A stretch of DNA of 64,000 nt from Actinocorallia aurantiaca (GCF_039533685.1 NZ_BAAATZ010000015.1:62001-126000); one strand, 5' to 3'; shown: positions 16,385-24,962, counted from the stretch's first letter. Notes: generated by a model not told the origin, from the letters alone. Made by a program: numbers and translations.

Positions 16385-16500
16385 CCCACGCCCACCCCCT
16401 CTCACCCCGGCGACCGCCCTCCAGGATGACCGGTGGATCCCGGGACGTCCACCGCCCCCGCGGCCTCGCGTGTCGCGGCCTCCTGAAAGGATGGGACACC

Positions 16501-17517
16501 GTGTACGCCCTGCTGTTCTCCCAGGTACTCCGGCGGATCGACGCCGAGAGGGTCCATCATCTGACCATCCGGCTGCTGCGCGCGGTCCAGGCGGTCCCCG
16601 GACTGCCCCGGCTGCTGCGCGCGCTGCTGGGCCCGGGCGAGGGGCTCAAGGTGAAGGCGCTCGGGCTGGAGTTCCCCGGCCCCCTCGGCCTCGCCGCCGG
16701 GTTCGACAAGGACGCCGTGGCCTACGAGGCGCTCGCCGGATTCGGGTTCGGCCACGTCGAGGTCGGGACGATCACCGGCGAGCCCCAGCCGGGCAACCCG
16801 CGCCCCCGCCTGTTCCGGCTGCCGCCCGACCGGGCCGTCGTCAACCGGATGGGCTTCAACAACCGGGGCGCGGCGGACGCCGTGGCGAGGCTGCGCCGCG
16901 ACCGCGACGTCGTCGTCGGCGTGAACATCGGCAAGACCAAGGTCGTGCCCGAAGAGGAGGCCGCCTCCGACTACGTGAAGTCGACGAGGCTGCTGGCCCC
17001 GCTCGCCGACTACCTCGTCGTCAACGTCAGCTCGCCCAACACCCCGGGTCTGCGAAACCTGCAGGCGGTCGAGCACCTGAGGCCGCTGCTGCGGGCCGTC
17101 CAGGAGGCCAAGGGCGACACCCCGCTGCTGGTCAAGATCGCCCCGGACCTCGCCGACGAGGACGTGGACGCCGTCGCCGACCTCGCGCTGGAACTGGGCC
17201 TGGACGGCATCATCGCGACCAACACCACGATCTCGCGGGAGGGCCTGCGCGGCGACCCCGCCGTCGCTGCCGAGGCGGGCGGCCTGTCCGGCGCACCGGT
17301 CAAGCGGCGCTCGGTGGAGGTGCTCAAGCAGCTGAAGGCCAGGACCGGCGACCGGCTCACCCTGATCTCGGTCGGCGGCATCGAGACCGCCGACGACGTG
17401 CGGGAGCGGATGGCCGCCGGGGCGACCCTCGTCCAGGGCTACACCGGCATGATCTACGGCGGCCCGCTCTGGGCCTACAAGATCAACAGGGAGCTGCGCC
17501 GGGACCTCCGGCGCTAA
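16501..17517 (+). CDS. pyrD: dihydroorotate dehydrogenase (quinone), class 2
   Basis: PyrD oxidises dihydroorotate to orotate with FMN and passes electrons to quinone at the membrane. The 338-residue length, the N-terminal amphipathic helix (LLFSQVLRRIDAERVHHLTIRLLR), GLAAGFDKD, NRMGFNN, NVSSPNTPGLR (the catalytic Ser region of class 2), KIAPDL, ATNTT and the C-terminal SVGGIETADD...GYTGMIYGGP all fit class 2. GTG 16501 is preceded by GAAAGGA; the upstream open frame is not coding. Its stop codon overlaps the stop of the convergent methyltransferase gene by 2 bp (CTAA). Confidence 0.97.
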   Translation: MYALLFSQVLRRIDAERVHHLTIRLLRAVQAVPGLPRLLRALLGPGEGLKVKALGLEFPGPLGLAAGFDKDAVAYEALAGFGFGHVEVGTITGEPQPGNPRPRLFRLPPDRAVVNRMGFNNRGAADAVARLRRDRDVVVGVNIGKTKVVPEEEAASDYVKSTRLLAPLADYLVVNVSSPNTPGLRNLQAVEHLRPLLRAVQEAKGDTPLLVKIAPDLADEDVDAVADLALELGLDGIIATNTTISREGLRGDPAVAAEAGGLSGAPVKRRSVEVLKQLKARTGDRLTLISVGGIETADDVRERMAAGATLVQGYTGMIYGGPLWAYKINRELRRDLRR

Positions 17518-18920
17518 CCCGCCACCTCGAAGAACCCGTCGGCCACCAGTTCCGGCAGCACGCCCTCGGCGTGCGCCCGGACCGCCTCCTCGTCGTCCCC
17601 GGTGAGCTGAGCGATCGCCCCGAGCAGCGGGTCGAGCGGGAGCGTGCCGTCGCAGACCCCGGCGAGCGCCGCCTCGACGGTGCCGACGGCGGTCGCGCGG
17701 CGCAGCCCTCCGCTCTGGCGCAGGACGATCCGTTCGGGGTCCTCCGCCCCGGGGCGCCCGATCTGCTCCTGCACCACGCCGTCGGCCAGTCGCAGCACGC
17801 CGAACGGGCGGTCCGCCGCGGCGATCCCGTCCAGGACCCCCTCCACGTAGGCGCCCACCGGCTGCTCCACCTGGTGCCGCAGTTCCTCGATCCGCACCGA
17901 GTCGCCGCCCTCCCGCAACGTGATCCACCCGAACCCGACCCCGGTGACCCCTTGGCGGTCGAAGTAGTCGAGCCACTCCCCGTACCGGGCGCGGTACTCG
18001 GGCGTGCCCGCCTCGCAGGAGTCCCGCAGCCACAGCTCGGCGTACTCCGCCGGGTCCTGGACGTCCCGCTGGACGACCCACGCGTCGCAGCCCGAGATCC
18101 AGGAGGCGACCCGCTCCTCCCACGGCTCGCCGTCGACCAGCAGCCAGTTCGCCAGCAGCTGGCACCAGCCGCCCTCGGTGAGCCGGGACGGGGCCTGCTC
18201 GACCAGCCGGCGGCAGACCTCGTCGCCGGGCAGGCCCGACTCCCGGTAGGCGAAGCGCCCGTCGGGCGAGATCACGAAGGGCGGGTTGGAGACGATCAGG
18301 TCGTATCTCTCGGGCACGGGCTCGAACAGCGACCCCAGCCGGAGCTCGGCGTCGACCTCCGACAGGCCGAAGCTGAGCCGCGCCAGCTCCAAGGCGCGCG
18401 GGTTGGTGTCGGTGGCGACGACACGCCGGGCCCTGTCGGCGGCGAGCAGCGCCTGGACGCCGGAGCCCGTCCCCAGATCCAGCAAGTTATCCACAGGCTT
18501 GTGGATAACCAGCCTCGCCAGGTTGTAGGAGGCTCCCCCCACACCCACCACGTGGTCCGGCCGCACCGGCCCGTCCCCCGGCCGGATCTTCAGATCGGAG
18601 ACCGCGTACCGGACGGGCCCCGGAGCCTCCAGAGGCTCGACGTGGAGCAGCGCCCGCAGCTCGTCCCCCGACCGTTCGGCGAGCCCCGCGGCCACCAGTT
18701 CGTCGGCCGGCAGCCCCGCCGCCGGAACCGGCACCTGGAGCCAGAAAAGCCTGGTCAGCCGGGACAGAGGGGAGTCATCACGGGTCGCTCGCAAAGCGGG
18801 CACGATCTCATCACGGGCCAGCGCGCCGCCCGCCACGGGGCCCAGCGCCTCACGGACTCCGGCCACCGTGTAACCGGCCCGCTCGAAACGGGAACGAAGG
18901 GTCTTCAGCACCCGACCCAT
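17514..18920 (-). CDS. class I SAM-dependent methyltransferase (HemK/PrmC-like catalytic domain)
   Basis: The 468-residue protein has an N-terminal helical domain (~120 aa), a Rossmann methyltransferase core with DLGTGSGV (147-154), ATDTNPRAL and the N6/N5-methyltransferase motif NPPF (212-215), and a C-terminal ~200-residue accessory domain. NPPF enzymes methylate adenine or glutamine amide nitrogen; the actinobacterial three-part form (DUF7059-methyltransferase-DUF7782) has no proven substrate that I know. The start at 18920 (MGRVLKTL) avoids overlap with the divergent gene at 18967; the frame is open further upstream. Confidence 0.88.
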   Translation of the reverse strand: MGRVLKTLRSRFERAGYTVAGVREALGPVAGGALARDEIVPALRATRDDSPLSRLTRLFWLQVPVPAAGLPADELVAAGLAERSGDELRALLHVEPLEAPGPVRYAVSDLKIRPGDGPVRPDHVVGVGGASYNLARLVIHKPVDNLLDLGTGSGVQALLAADRARRVVATDTNPRALELARLSFGLSEVDAELRLGSLFEPVPERYDLIVSNPPFVISPDGRFAYRESGLPGDEVCRRLVEQAPSRLTEGGWCQLLANWLLVDGEPWEERVASWISGCDAWVVQRDVQDPAEYAELWLRDSCEAGTPEYRARYGEWLDYFDRQGVTGVGFGWITLREGGDSVRIEELRHQVEQPVGAYVEGVLDGIAAADRPFGVLRLADGVVQEQIGRPGAEDPERIVLRQSGGLRRATAVGTVEAALAGVCDGTLPLDPLLGAIAQLTGDDEEAVRAHAEGVLPELVADGFFEVAG

Positions 18921-18953
18921 CCTGCCGGAGCGCGGGCGAAGACCGCACCTCGC

Positions 18954-18959
18954 TACAGT
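18954..18959 (+). promoter_or_regulatory. -10-like box, leaderless start of ydcF-like gene
   Basis: TACAGT ends 7 nt before GTG 18967, favouring that codon over GTG 18958, which overlaps the box. Confidence 0.5.
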
Positions 18960-18966
18960 GATCGCC

Positions 18967-19635
18967 GTGAGTCCCCGACGGATCCCCCCGCGACTGCGCT
19001 CACGAAGGCTGTGGATAACTCTGGCCGCGAGCGCGCTGGCGGTGCTGCTGGCGCCCACCGGATGGACCTACGGATCCACCCTGGGGCACCGGACCGACCT
19101 CTCGAACGCCCGCACGGCGGAGATCGCCCTCGTGCTCGGCGCCGGACTGAACCCCGCCGGAGGCCCCAGCCCGTTCCTCGCCGGCCGGCTCGACATCGCG
19201 GTCGATCTCCACCGGAGGGGCAAGGTCAGGGCCGTCCTGGTCAGCGGGGACAACAGCCGTACCGAATACGACGAACCCACCGCCATGCGCGACTACCTAC
19301 ACGAAAACGGCGTACCCGAGGACGAGATCGTCCTCGACTACGCCGGTTTCGACACCTGGGACTCCTGCGTGCGCGCCAGGAAGATCTTCGGCGCGAACAG
19401 CGCGATCGTCGTGAGCCAGAACTTCCACCTGGCCCGCGCGGTCGCGCTCTGCCGGAGAGCCGGCCTCGACGCACAGGGCATCGGCGACCGGTCTCCCTAC
19501 CTGGAGCCCACCGTCCTCGGCTACGCCCGGGAGGTGCCCGCCACCATCAAGGCCATGGCGGACGTCATCCTCGATCGGGACCCGAAGTTCCTCGGGCCCC
19601 GCGAGGACACCCTTGACCGTGCGCTGGGACGGTAG
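18967..19635 (+). CDS. YdcF/SanA family protein (DUF218)
   Basis: This 222-residue membrane-anchored protein has an N-terminal hydrophobic segment (about residues 14-34) and a DUF218 domain: IALVLGAGLNP, GRLDIAVDLHRRGKVRAVLVSGD, EPTAMRDYLHENGVPEDEIVLD, TWDSCVRARKIFG and VVSQNFHLARAVALCRRAGL. SanA relatives affect envelope permeability and vancomycin tolerance in Gram-negatives; the biochemical activity is not settled. The GTG at 18967 is the preferred start given the -10-like box. Confidence 0.88.
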   Translation: MSPRRIPPRLRSRRLWITLAASALAVLLAPTGWTYGSTLGHRTDLSNARTAEIALVLGAGLNPAGGPSPFLAGRLDIAVDLHRRGKVRAVLVSGDNSRTEYDEPTAMRDYLHENGVPEDEIVLDYAGFDTWDSCVRARKIFGANSAIVVSQNFHLARAVALCRRAGLDAQGIGDRSPYLEPTVLGYAREVPATIKAMADVILDRDPKFLGPREDTLDRALGR

Positions 19636-19645
19636 AGACGGCGAA

Positions 19646-19669
19646 GCCACTGCCGTGGCTGGCAGTGGC
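19646..19669. terminator. hairpin between convergent ydcF-like and DUF3073 genes
   Basis: GCCACTGCC (19646-19654) and GGCAGTGGC (19661-19669) form a perfect 9-bp stem with a 6-nt loop in the 41-bp space between two convergent stops. No T run follows, so it may serve both directions weakly. Confidence 0.6.
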
Positions 19670-19676
19670 CCGGCTG

Positions 19677-19889
19677 TCAGCCCGCAGAGCCGTCCTTCGG
19701 CTGGTAGTCCGCGTAGTCCGCGTACTTGTCCAGCAGCTCTTCGTCGATGGAGTCTTCGACTTCCGTCGTCGGCCGTGCGGAAGATACACCCAGCTCGTCC
19801 GAAAGGCGGTCGAGGTCAGTGTGGCCGCCGTTGTACTTCAGCTGGCGAGCGACCTTTACCTGCTTGGCCTTCGCTCGGCCTCGCCCCAT
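19677..19889 (-). CDS. DUF3073 protein
   Basis: The 70-residue protein begins MGRGRAKAKQVKVARQLKY and has an acidic C-terminal half ending with the repeated YADY segment (DKYADYADYQPKD), the pattern of DUF3073 proteins that are conserved across actinobacteria near the valine dehydrogenase and bldC genes. A basic N-terminus and acidic tail suggest nucleic-acid or ribosome association, but function is unknown. The start at 19889 has an AAGGGGG site. Confidence 0.88.
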   Translation of the reverse strand: MGRGRAKAKQVKVARQLKYNGGHTDLDRLSDELGVSSARPTTEVEDSIDEELLDKYADYADYQPKDGSAG

Positions 19890-20163
19890 GTGGCTCGACC
19901 CCCTTGATGTCAGGGCTTCTACTGGCCCTATCGCTACGCTTACGCACCCACGCTGACACGTCTGAGCCATGCGTCAGCTACGGGTACAACCGTACCCGTT
20001 TTACACGCAGCTCGGTACGTGTCTCTACGGTGGCGCCTCGCTTTACCTTCGCGGAGGCCGGTCCGGCCGGTAAGGATCCCCGTGCTGACCTGCGGGGCAA
20101 TGTGTTCGCGTTACCTTACGAGGACTCCACGCGATTTCCGCCAGACACCACCAAGGCGCGTGA
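19890..20163. other. intergenic region with palindromes
   Basis: This gap holds the promoter of the DUF3073 gene and the 3' end of the valine dehydrogenase gene. Besides the dyad at 19980-19999 there is a GGCCGG-T-CCGGCC hairpin at 20056-20068 within a CCTT...AAGG frame, which may terminate the dehydrogenase transcript (minus strand). I see no gene. Confidence 0.5.
19980..19999. promoter_or_regulatory. 8-bp-arm palindrome upstream of DUF3073 gene
   Basis: ACGGGTAC-AACC-GTACCCGT is a perfect dyad followed by TTTA. It lies about 90 bp upstream of the DUF3073 start. It may be an operator for an unknown regulator, or a hairpin. Confidence 0.45.
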
Positions 20164-21219
20164 CTACAGCCAGATACCCCTAAGTTGCCCGACTTCGGAC
20201 ATTCGCCGTTCGGCCATCCGGTCCGCCGCAACGGCCGGCGGCACCGCGTCCCGCTCGGCCAGCTCGAAGATCCGTCTGGTGGTGTCGAAGATCCCGGCGG
20301 CCCGTGCCCGGGCCCGCTCCATGGAGAACCCCTCGAGCTCGTCGGCGACCTGGATGACCCCGCCCGCGTTCACCACATAGTCGGGAGCGTAGAGCACCCC
20401 CCGTTCGGCGAGCACCTTCTCGATGCCCGGGTGCGACAGCTGGTTGTTGGCCCCGCCGCAGACGATCCTCGCGTCCAGCGTGGCGGCGACCTCGTCGGTG
20501 AGGGCCTGGCCGAGCGCGCACGGCGCGTAGACGTCCAGCTCCGAGGCGAGCAGTTCGGCGGTCCCCTCGACGACCGTCGTCATGGGGTGGGCCGCCACCA
20601 CCCGCGCGGTCGCGGCCGGGTCGACGTCGCAGATCACCAGCCTGGCGCCGTCCTCGGCGAGCAGGTCCGCCAGCCGGCGGCCGACCTTGCCGACCCCCTG
20701 GATCCCGACCCGCCTGCCGCGCAGGGTCGGCCGGCCCCAGACGCGCTCGGCGGCGGCGCGCATGCCCTGGAAGACCCCGAAGGCCGTCAGGATCGAGGAG
20801 TCCCCCGCCCCTCCGGCGGCCTCGGTGCGGCCGGTCACGAATCGCGACTCGCGAGCCGCGTAGTCCATGTCTGGGCTGTAGGTGCCCACGTCGCAGGCGG
20901 TGACGTAACGGCCGCCCAGGGACTGTACGAAGCGCCCGTAGGCGCGCAGCAGGACCTCGGACTTGTCGCGGGCGGGATCGCCGATGATGACGGCCTTGCC
21001 GCCGCCGTGGTCGAGCCCGGCCATCGCGTTCTTGTAGGTCATGCCCCGGGACAGTTCGAGCACGTCGGCGAGGGCTTCATCCTCGTCGGCGTAGGGGTAG
21101 AAACGGGTTCCCCCGAGCGCCGGGCCGAGCGCCGTCGAATGGATCGCGATGATCGCGCGCAGGCCGCTCGCCTTGTCAGCGCAGAAGACGACCTGTTCGT
21201 GCCCCTGAAAAACGGTCAC
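20164..21219 (-). CDS. vdh: valine/leucine dehydrogenase
   Basis: This enzyme (351 aa) oxidatively deaminates branched-chain amino acids to 2-oxo acids with NAD. It shows the Glu/Leu/Phe/Val dehydrogenase motifs: ALGGTRFYPY, GMTYKNAMAGLDHGGGKAVI (substrate-binding and catalytic lysines), GTYSPDM, the Rossmann GVGKVGRRLA and the late DYVVNAGGVIQV. Its product feeds the branched-chain oxo acid dehydrogenase at 41.3-44.7 kb. The GTG start has a -10-like TAGGCT 6 nt upstream, so the mRNA may be leaderless. Distinguishing valine from leucine preference by sequence is uncertain; synteny with DUF3073 and bldC matches the Streptomyces vdh locus. Confidence 0.93.
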   Translation of the reverse strand: MTVFQGHEQVVFCADKASGLRAIIAIHSTALGPALGGTRFYPYADEDEALADVLELSRGMTYKNAMAGLDHGGGKAVIIGDPARDKSEVLLRAYGRFVQSLGGRYVTACDVGTYSPDMDYAARESRFVTGRTEAAGGAGDSSILTAFGVFQGMRAAAERVWGRPTLRGRRVGIQGVGKVGRRLADLLAEDGARLVICDVDPAATARVVAAHPMTTVVEGTAELLASELDVYAPCALGQALTDEVAATLDARIVCGGANNQLSHPGIEKVLAERGVLYAPDYVVNAGGVIQVADELEGFSMERARARAAGIFDTTRRIFELAERDAVPPAVAADRMAERRMSEVGQLRGIWL

Positions 21220-21225
21220 GGGATC

Positions 21226-21231
21226 AGCCTA
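21226..21231 (-). promoter_or_regulatory. -10-like box, leaderless start of vdh
   Basis: The minus strand reads TAGGCT and ends 6 nt before the GTG start. Confidence 0.5.
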
Positions 21232-21343
21232 AGACCGTTCGAGGACTCCCTGGACCATGACCGCGCCCCGAATCCCCGCCGGGAATTACAACGAGAAGAT
21301 TTCGGGGCGTGCCCGGACGGCGCTCGCGTGCCACCATGCGGAC

Positions 21344-22165
21344 GTGCTCCCGTACACCGCTTACCTGAGGGTCTACGAACCGCTCGAGGCCTTCCCCGAG
21401 CCGGAGCGCTCCTGGTGGACGGCCTACGCGGACCGCGCCGGGGCCCCGGGCCGTCCGGGCAGGATCGCGGCCTTCGACCCCGGACGCGCGGAGCCCACCG
21501 GACGCCTCGGGCACGTCGGGCACACCGACCACGGAATTCTGACGGCCCGCCCGCAGAGGGGAATGCGAAGGCCGCCCGCCCAGGACAGCCAGAACGCCTA
21601 CATAAGGCTTTTCTCCGAGAGGGTCTACATCTGCCCTTGGCGACGGCGTCCGCGTTCCTGGGAGGCTTTCAGTGCCGCGGAGGGGACTCCTGCGACCCCT
21701 GCGACACCTGTGGACCCGCACATCCGCGAGAGCAACTGGCATGTGCCGTTCCCCTGGTTCGCGTCCTTCGTACGCGAAGAGCGCGCGCTCGAACTCGGCG
21801 GCGGGACCGTCACCGCCCCGCCGCGCTCCCTGATCTACCTGACCACCACGGCCCTGGCCGGGCAGCGCCTCATCCGGGCGTCGATCGCCGGGGAGCGCGC
21901 CATGACGGACGTGTCGCCCTTCGGGGACGCCCGGAGTCTCCGGGAGTGGCTCTCGGCCTTCCATGCGGGGTCCCTGGTGGAGCTGGACTACGGCGGACTC
22001 GTCCACCTCATGGACGACGACACGCTGGCCGCGGACGACTCCGCCGGCGAGTGCGCGGTGGCGCTCGTGGCACTGGAGCGGGACGAACTGGAACTGGCCG
22101 TCGCGATGCAGTTGCGACTTCGGACGCGCTGGCGGGCGATTCGGTCGCTACAGAACGCCAACTGA
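21344..22165 (+). CDS. conserved hypothetical protein between vdh and bldC
   Basis: The 273-residue protein begins LPYTAYLRVYEPLEAFPEPE and continues with a conserved Trp-rich segment (ERSWWTAYAD; WHVPFPWFASFV) and a C-terminal domain (SLIYLTTTALAGQRLIRASI; DYGGLVHLMDDDTL). A counterpart occupies the same place in Streptomyces (between the dehydrogenase and bldC). Function unknown. I place the start at GTG 21344, where a CACCAT box lies 6 nt upstream; the frame is open from 21257 but the extra residues look uncharacteristic. Confidence 0.75.
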   Translation: MLPYTAYLRVYEPLEAFPEPERSWWTAYADRAGAPGRPGRIAAFDPGRAEPTGRLGHVGHTDHGILTARPQRGMRRPPAQDSQNAYIRLFSERVYICPWRRRPRSWEAFSAAEGTPATPATPVDPHIRESNWHVPFPWFASFVREERALELGGGTVTAPPRSLIYLTTTALAGQRLIRASIAGERAMTDVSPFGDARSLREWLSAFHAGSLVELDYGGLVHLMDDDTLAADDSAGECAVALVALERDELELAVAMQLRLRTRWRAIRSLQNAN

Positions 22166-22491
22166 CATTCAGTAAAGAGCCAGCAAAAACCCCTGCTCAC
22201 AGCCCTGCGTGACGGTTTGCCTACATACGGCTGGGACAAACTCCCGCAGAAAGTTCTCGATTCTCTCCCCCATGCCACCATACGTGTCGCTAGAATCACG
22301 CAGCGTAACCCAGTCATCACGAACACGCAGATTTGAGCCAGGGGCTTGCTTACTGCGCTGAGTGATGGCAAGGTTACACCTTGTGATGTCATAGCGGCTC
22401 GTTCCGGGCCATAAGAGACATCGGTGAACCGCGCGAAAAAGAAGATCGCAGGATCGGCTGTCAGACGGTCCACGGAGGAGAGGCCGCAAAG
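22166..22491. other. long, lower-GC leader region of bldC
   Basis: These 326 bp are distinctly AT-richer than the rest and contain no convincing gene on either strand (the antisense frames lack ribosome binding sites and codon bias). Promoters and a long 5' leader of bldC are expected here. I could not settle a single -35/-10 pair. Confidence 0.5.
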
Positions 22492-22695
22492 ATGTCAGCA
22501 CGTACACCCGAGGCAGAGCCCTTGCTCACCCCGGCAGAGGTCGCCACGATGTTCCGCGTCGACCCCAAGACCGTCACGCGATGGGCGAAGGCCGGGAAGC
22601 TCACGTCCATCCGGACCCTGGGCGGGCACCGGCGCTACCGCGAGGCCGAGGTCCGCGCGCTGCTGGCGGGCATCCCGCAGCAGCGTTCGGAGTAG
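22492..22695 (+). CDS. bldC: developmental regulator BldC (MerR-like)
   Basis: BldC is a 67-68-residue DNA-binding protein that holds back sporulation during vegetative growth in Streptomyces. The product here has 67 residues, consists almost wholly of the winged helix (LLTPAEVATMFRVDPKTVTR, then WAKAGKLTSIRTLGGHRRYR) and lacks the MerR effector domain. It binds cooperatively to direct repeats. GGAGGAGAGG precedes the ATG. A strong terminator hairpin follows at 22728-22764, so it is monocistronic. Confidence 0.97.
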   Translation: MSARTPEAEPLLTPAEVATMFRVDPKTVTRWAKAGKLTSIRTLGGHRRYREAEVRALLAGIPQQRSE

Positions 22696-22727
22696 GCCGG
22701 ACGGACACAACAGCACAGGGCTCCATC

Positions 22728-22764
22728 GAGCCGTCGAGTCGCCTATCGGGGGCCTCGACGGCTC
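22728..22764. terminator. terminator hairpin after bldC
   Basis: GAGCCGTCGAG (22728-22738) pairs with CTCGACGGCTC (22754-22764); outer flanks CACAGGGCT and AGCCTTGTG extend the pairing. It separates bldC from the convergent tetR gene. Confidence 0.75.
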
Positions 22765-22807
22765 AGCCTTGTGTTCCGGGGATCGATCGGACGCCTCCGG
22801 GAACCCG

Positions 22808-23503
22808 TCAGGGGACCTCCAGCGCCCTGACCGCCAGCTCGGACTCCTCGCGGGCCAGGCGGTCGAAGGCCTCCCGCAGCAGCGGGTCGTGCCGGGTGGC
22901 GTTGCGCACCAGCAGAATGTGCTGCTCGACCAGCAGCGCCTGCAGCTTCTCCCTGGGCAGATCGCGGTGCTGCAGCCAGTCGAGCGCCGACGTCTCCACC
23001 ATCGACATCCAGCCACGGAGAGTGACCCGCAGCACCGGGCCCGGCGCTCCGATGGCGAACTCGCGCAGGATCCGGTCGAGCAGCAGCGCCCGGGTGCTCT
23101 CGACGATCTCGCTCACCTCGCCGGACGCCGACGACGGCCCGCCGCGCAGCAGCGCCAGGTAGCCGGCCGCGTGCTCCTCGACGAAGTCGAAGTAGCGCTT
23201 CAGCGCCGTCTCCAGCCGCTCCAGCGGGGTGCCCTCGCTGGGCGCCGACAGCAGCCCGCCGAGCCGGTCGGAGGCACTGCGCAGCGCGGCGAGGTAGAGC
23301 TCCTGTTTTCCGCCGAAGTAGTGGTAGACCAGCGCGCGGGACGCGCCCGCCAGAGCGGCCACGTCGTCTATGGAGATCTCCTCGGGCGGCCTGCGGCTGA
23401 AGAGCTCGAGTGCGGCCTCGATCAGCTCGTCGCGCCGCTCGTCGACGCTGAGCCTTCTCCTGCCGCGCCTGCCCGCGGTTCCGGTCGGCGCACGATCATC
23501 CAT
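22808..23503 (-). CDS. TetR family transcriptional regulator
   Basis: The 231-residue protein has a TetR helix-turn-helix (RDELIEAALELFSRR then SIDDVAALAGASRALVYHYF, residues about 24-68) and a helical ligand-binding domain with Trp/His/Leu-rich helices. The ligand is unknown. The start at 23503 (MDDRAPTG) is preceded by TACGCT 6 nt upstream, which suggests a leaderless mRNA; a frame open to 23548 is less likely. It does not flank an obvious target gene, except the lacI-like gene diverging on its other side. Confidence 0.9.
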   Translation of the reverse strand: MDDRAPTGTAGRRGRRRLSVDERRDELIEAALELFSRRPPEEISIDDVAALAGASRALVYHYFGGKQELYLAALRSASDRLGGLLSAPSEGTPLERLETALKRYFDFVEEHAAGYLALLRGGPSSASGEVSEIVESTRALLLDRILREFAIGAPGPVLRVTLRGWMSMVETSALDWLQHRDLPREKLQALLVEQHILLVRNATRHDPLLREAFDRLAREESELAVRALEVP

Positions 23504-23509
23504 CAGCGA

Positions 23510-23515
23510 AGCGTA
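23510..23515 (-). promoter_or_regulatory. -10-like box, leaderless start of tetR
   Basis: The minus strand reads TACGCT, ending 6 nt before ATG 23503. Confidence 0.5.
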
Positions 23516-23662
23516 TCCGAGTAAATAGACCTGTGGCCGCCCGGTCACCCGTGTGACGGGCGTGCTACGCGCCCGCTACGAACCGGTGACCGAGACGGCT
23601 TCCTTAATTTCGGACATTCTATCACGGCCAAATAAACATGACCGTTACTCGCGGTTACGAAG

Positions 23663-23679
23663 CCGTTTGGCGCTAACGG
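23663..23679. promoter_or_regulatory. candidate LacI-family operator
   Basis: CCGTTTGG-C-GCTAACGG is an imperfect 17-bp dyad (two mismatched positions) centred on a CGC core, 80 bp upstream of the lacI-like start, in an AT-rich promoter region. LacI-family proteins usually bind such CG-centred dyads and often autoregulate. Confidence 0.35.
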
Positions 23680-23757
23680 GGGGCATCATGGCATCTTCTT
23701 CCTTAGAAGTGACCAAGATATTGCGGCAGGCCTGTTTTTCCCCCCGACAGGAGAGCC

Positions 23758-24804
23758 ATGTCAGCTGACGAAAGCGCCCCGCGGCTCGACACAGCGGTGC
23801 CCAGACAGCCCGCGAGCAAGCCCACGATCCGCAATGTCGCGGAGCGTGCCGGGGTCTCCAAATCCCTGGTCTCCCTGGTGATGCGAGGCTCCCCCCACGT
23901 GAGCGAACGCCGAAGGCAGGCGGTGCTGAAAGCCGCGAGGGAACTCGGTTACCGGCCCAATGCCGTGGCCCGCAGCCTCGTGGAGGGCCGCACCCGGCTC
24001 ATCGGCGCGCTCGTCGCCGACCTGCACAATCCCTTCTTCGCCGAATTCCTCGACGGACTCCAGGAGAGCCTGCACGGAGAAGGGCTGCGGATGCTGGTCG
24101 GCTCCGGCCGCTGGGATCCGCTCTTCGAAGCCGAGGCGGTCGAGGCCTTTCTGGAAATGCGGGTCGACGGGCTGGTGCTGCTGAGCGTCGTCCCCGACTC
24201 CCTCAGCGAGGCCGCCTCCAGCGTGCCCGTCGTGCTGGTCGGCGAACGGGACGTCGAGGGCGTCGACATCGTGGTCGACGACGACGAACTGGGCGCCAGC
24301 CTCGCCGTGGACCACCTGGTGGCGCACGGGCACCGGCGGATCGCCCACATCGAGGGCGCCCGGTCCGCGACCGCGCGCTACCGCAGGGCGGGCTACGAGG
24401 CCGCGATGACCCGGCACGGGTTCGCCGACCAGATCCTCGTGCAGCCCGGCGACTTCACCGAGGAGGGCGGCTACCGCGCCGCGCGGGCGCTGCTCACCCG
24501 CGCCGACCGGCCGACCGCCGTCTTCGCGCCCAACGACCTGGTGGCCACCGGCGCGCTGTCGGCGGCCGACGAGCTCGGCCTCCGGGTGCCCCAGGACGTG
24601 TCGATCATCGGTTACGACAACACTCATCTGGCGGCCATCCGGCACATCTCACTGACCAGCGTCGACCAGCCGCGCCGCGACATGGGCCGGGTCGCCGCCT
24701 CGCTGCTGTGCTCCCGGATCGAGGATCCCGGCCGGGAGGTGCGCCAGGAACTGGTGCTGCCGCACCTGGTGGTGCGTGCCACGACCGGTCCGGTGGGCGG
24801 CTGA
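23758..24804 (+). CDS. LacI family transcriptional regulator
   Basis: The protein (348 aa) has a LacI helix-turn-helix (TIRNVAERAGVSKSLVSLVM, residues about 23-42), a hinge helix (RPNAVARSLVEGRTRLIG) and a periplasmic-binding-protein-like effector domain (ADLHNPFFAEFLDGL, VFAPNDLVATGAL, IGYDNTHLAAI). A sugar or nucleoside ligand is typical, but no transporter or catabolic gene is adjacent. The ATG has a GGAGAG site. Confidence 0.95.
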   Translation: MSADESAPRLDTAVPRQPASKPTIRNVAERAGVSKSLVSLVMRGSPHVSERRRQAVLKAARELGYRPNAVARSLVEGRTRLIGALVADLHNPFFAEFLDGLQESLHGEGLRMLVGSGRWDPLFEAEAVEAFLEMRVDGLVLLSVVPDSLSEAASSVPVVLVGERDVEGVDIVVDDDELGASLAVDHLVAHGHRRIAHIEGARSATARYRRAGYEAAMTRHGFADQILVQPGDFTEEGGYRAARALLTRADRPTAVFAPNDLVATGALSAADELGLRVPQDVSIIGYDNTHLAAIRHISLTSVDQPRRDMGRVAASLLCSRIEDPGREVRQELVLPHLVVRATTGPVGG

Positions 24805-24962
24805 GCGACACCCCAGCCTTCGGGAGATCTTTCACAGGGAAGGGTAAGGCGCGGACCAAGTCTCGATCGAAACGCGGACCGGCGCGTCCGGCCGCCCTTT
24901 GATGGTCTGGTCGGCACCGTCGGCTCGGCCGGCACCGCCACTGGCCATCGAGGGGGACCATC

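Noticed and set aside
16470..19616. 1048-codon open frame on the plus strand
   Set aside because: It overlaps pyrD in another frame and runs antisense through the methyltransferase and then into the ydcF-like gene; it is Arg/Pro/Gly-rich with no domain.
20185..22212. 675-codon open frame on the plus strand
   Set aside because: It is antisense to vdh and then out of frame with the gene at 21344; no recognisable motifs.
22169..22507. 112-codon minus frame in the bldC leader
   Set aside because: It overlaps the bldC start and ribosome binding site, has no upstream site of its own, and its composition is not typical of coding DNA here.
23553..23768. 72-codon frame upstream of the lacI-like gene
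   Set aside because: It covers an AT-rich promoter region and the ribosome binding site of the next gene; no start site or conservation signal.
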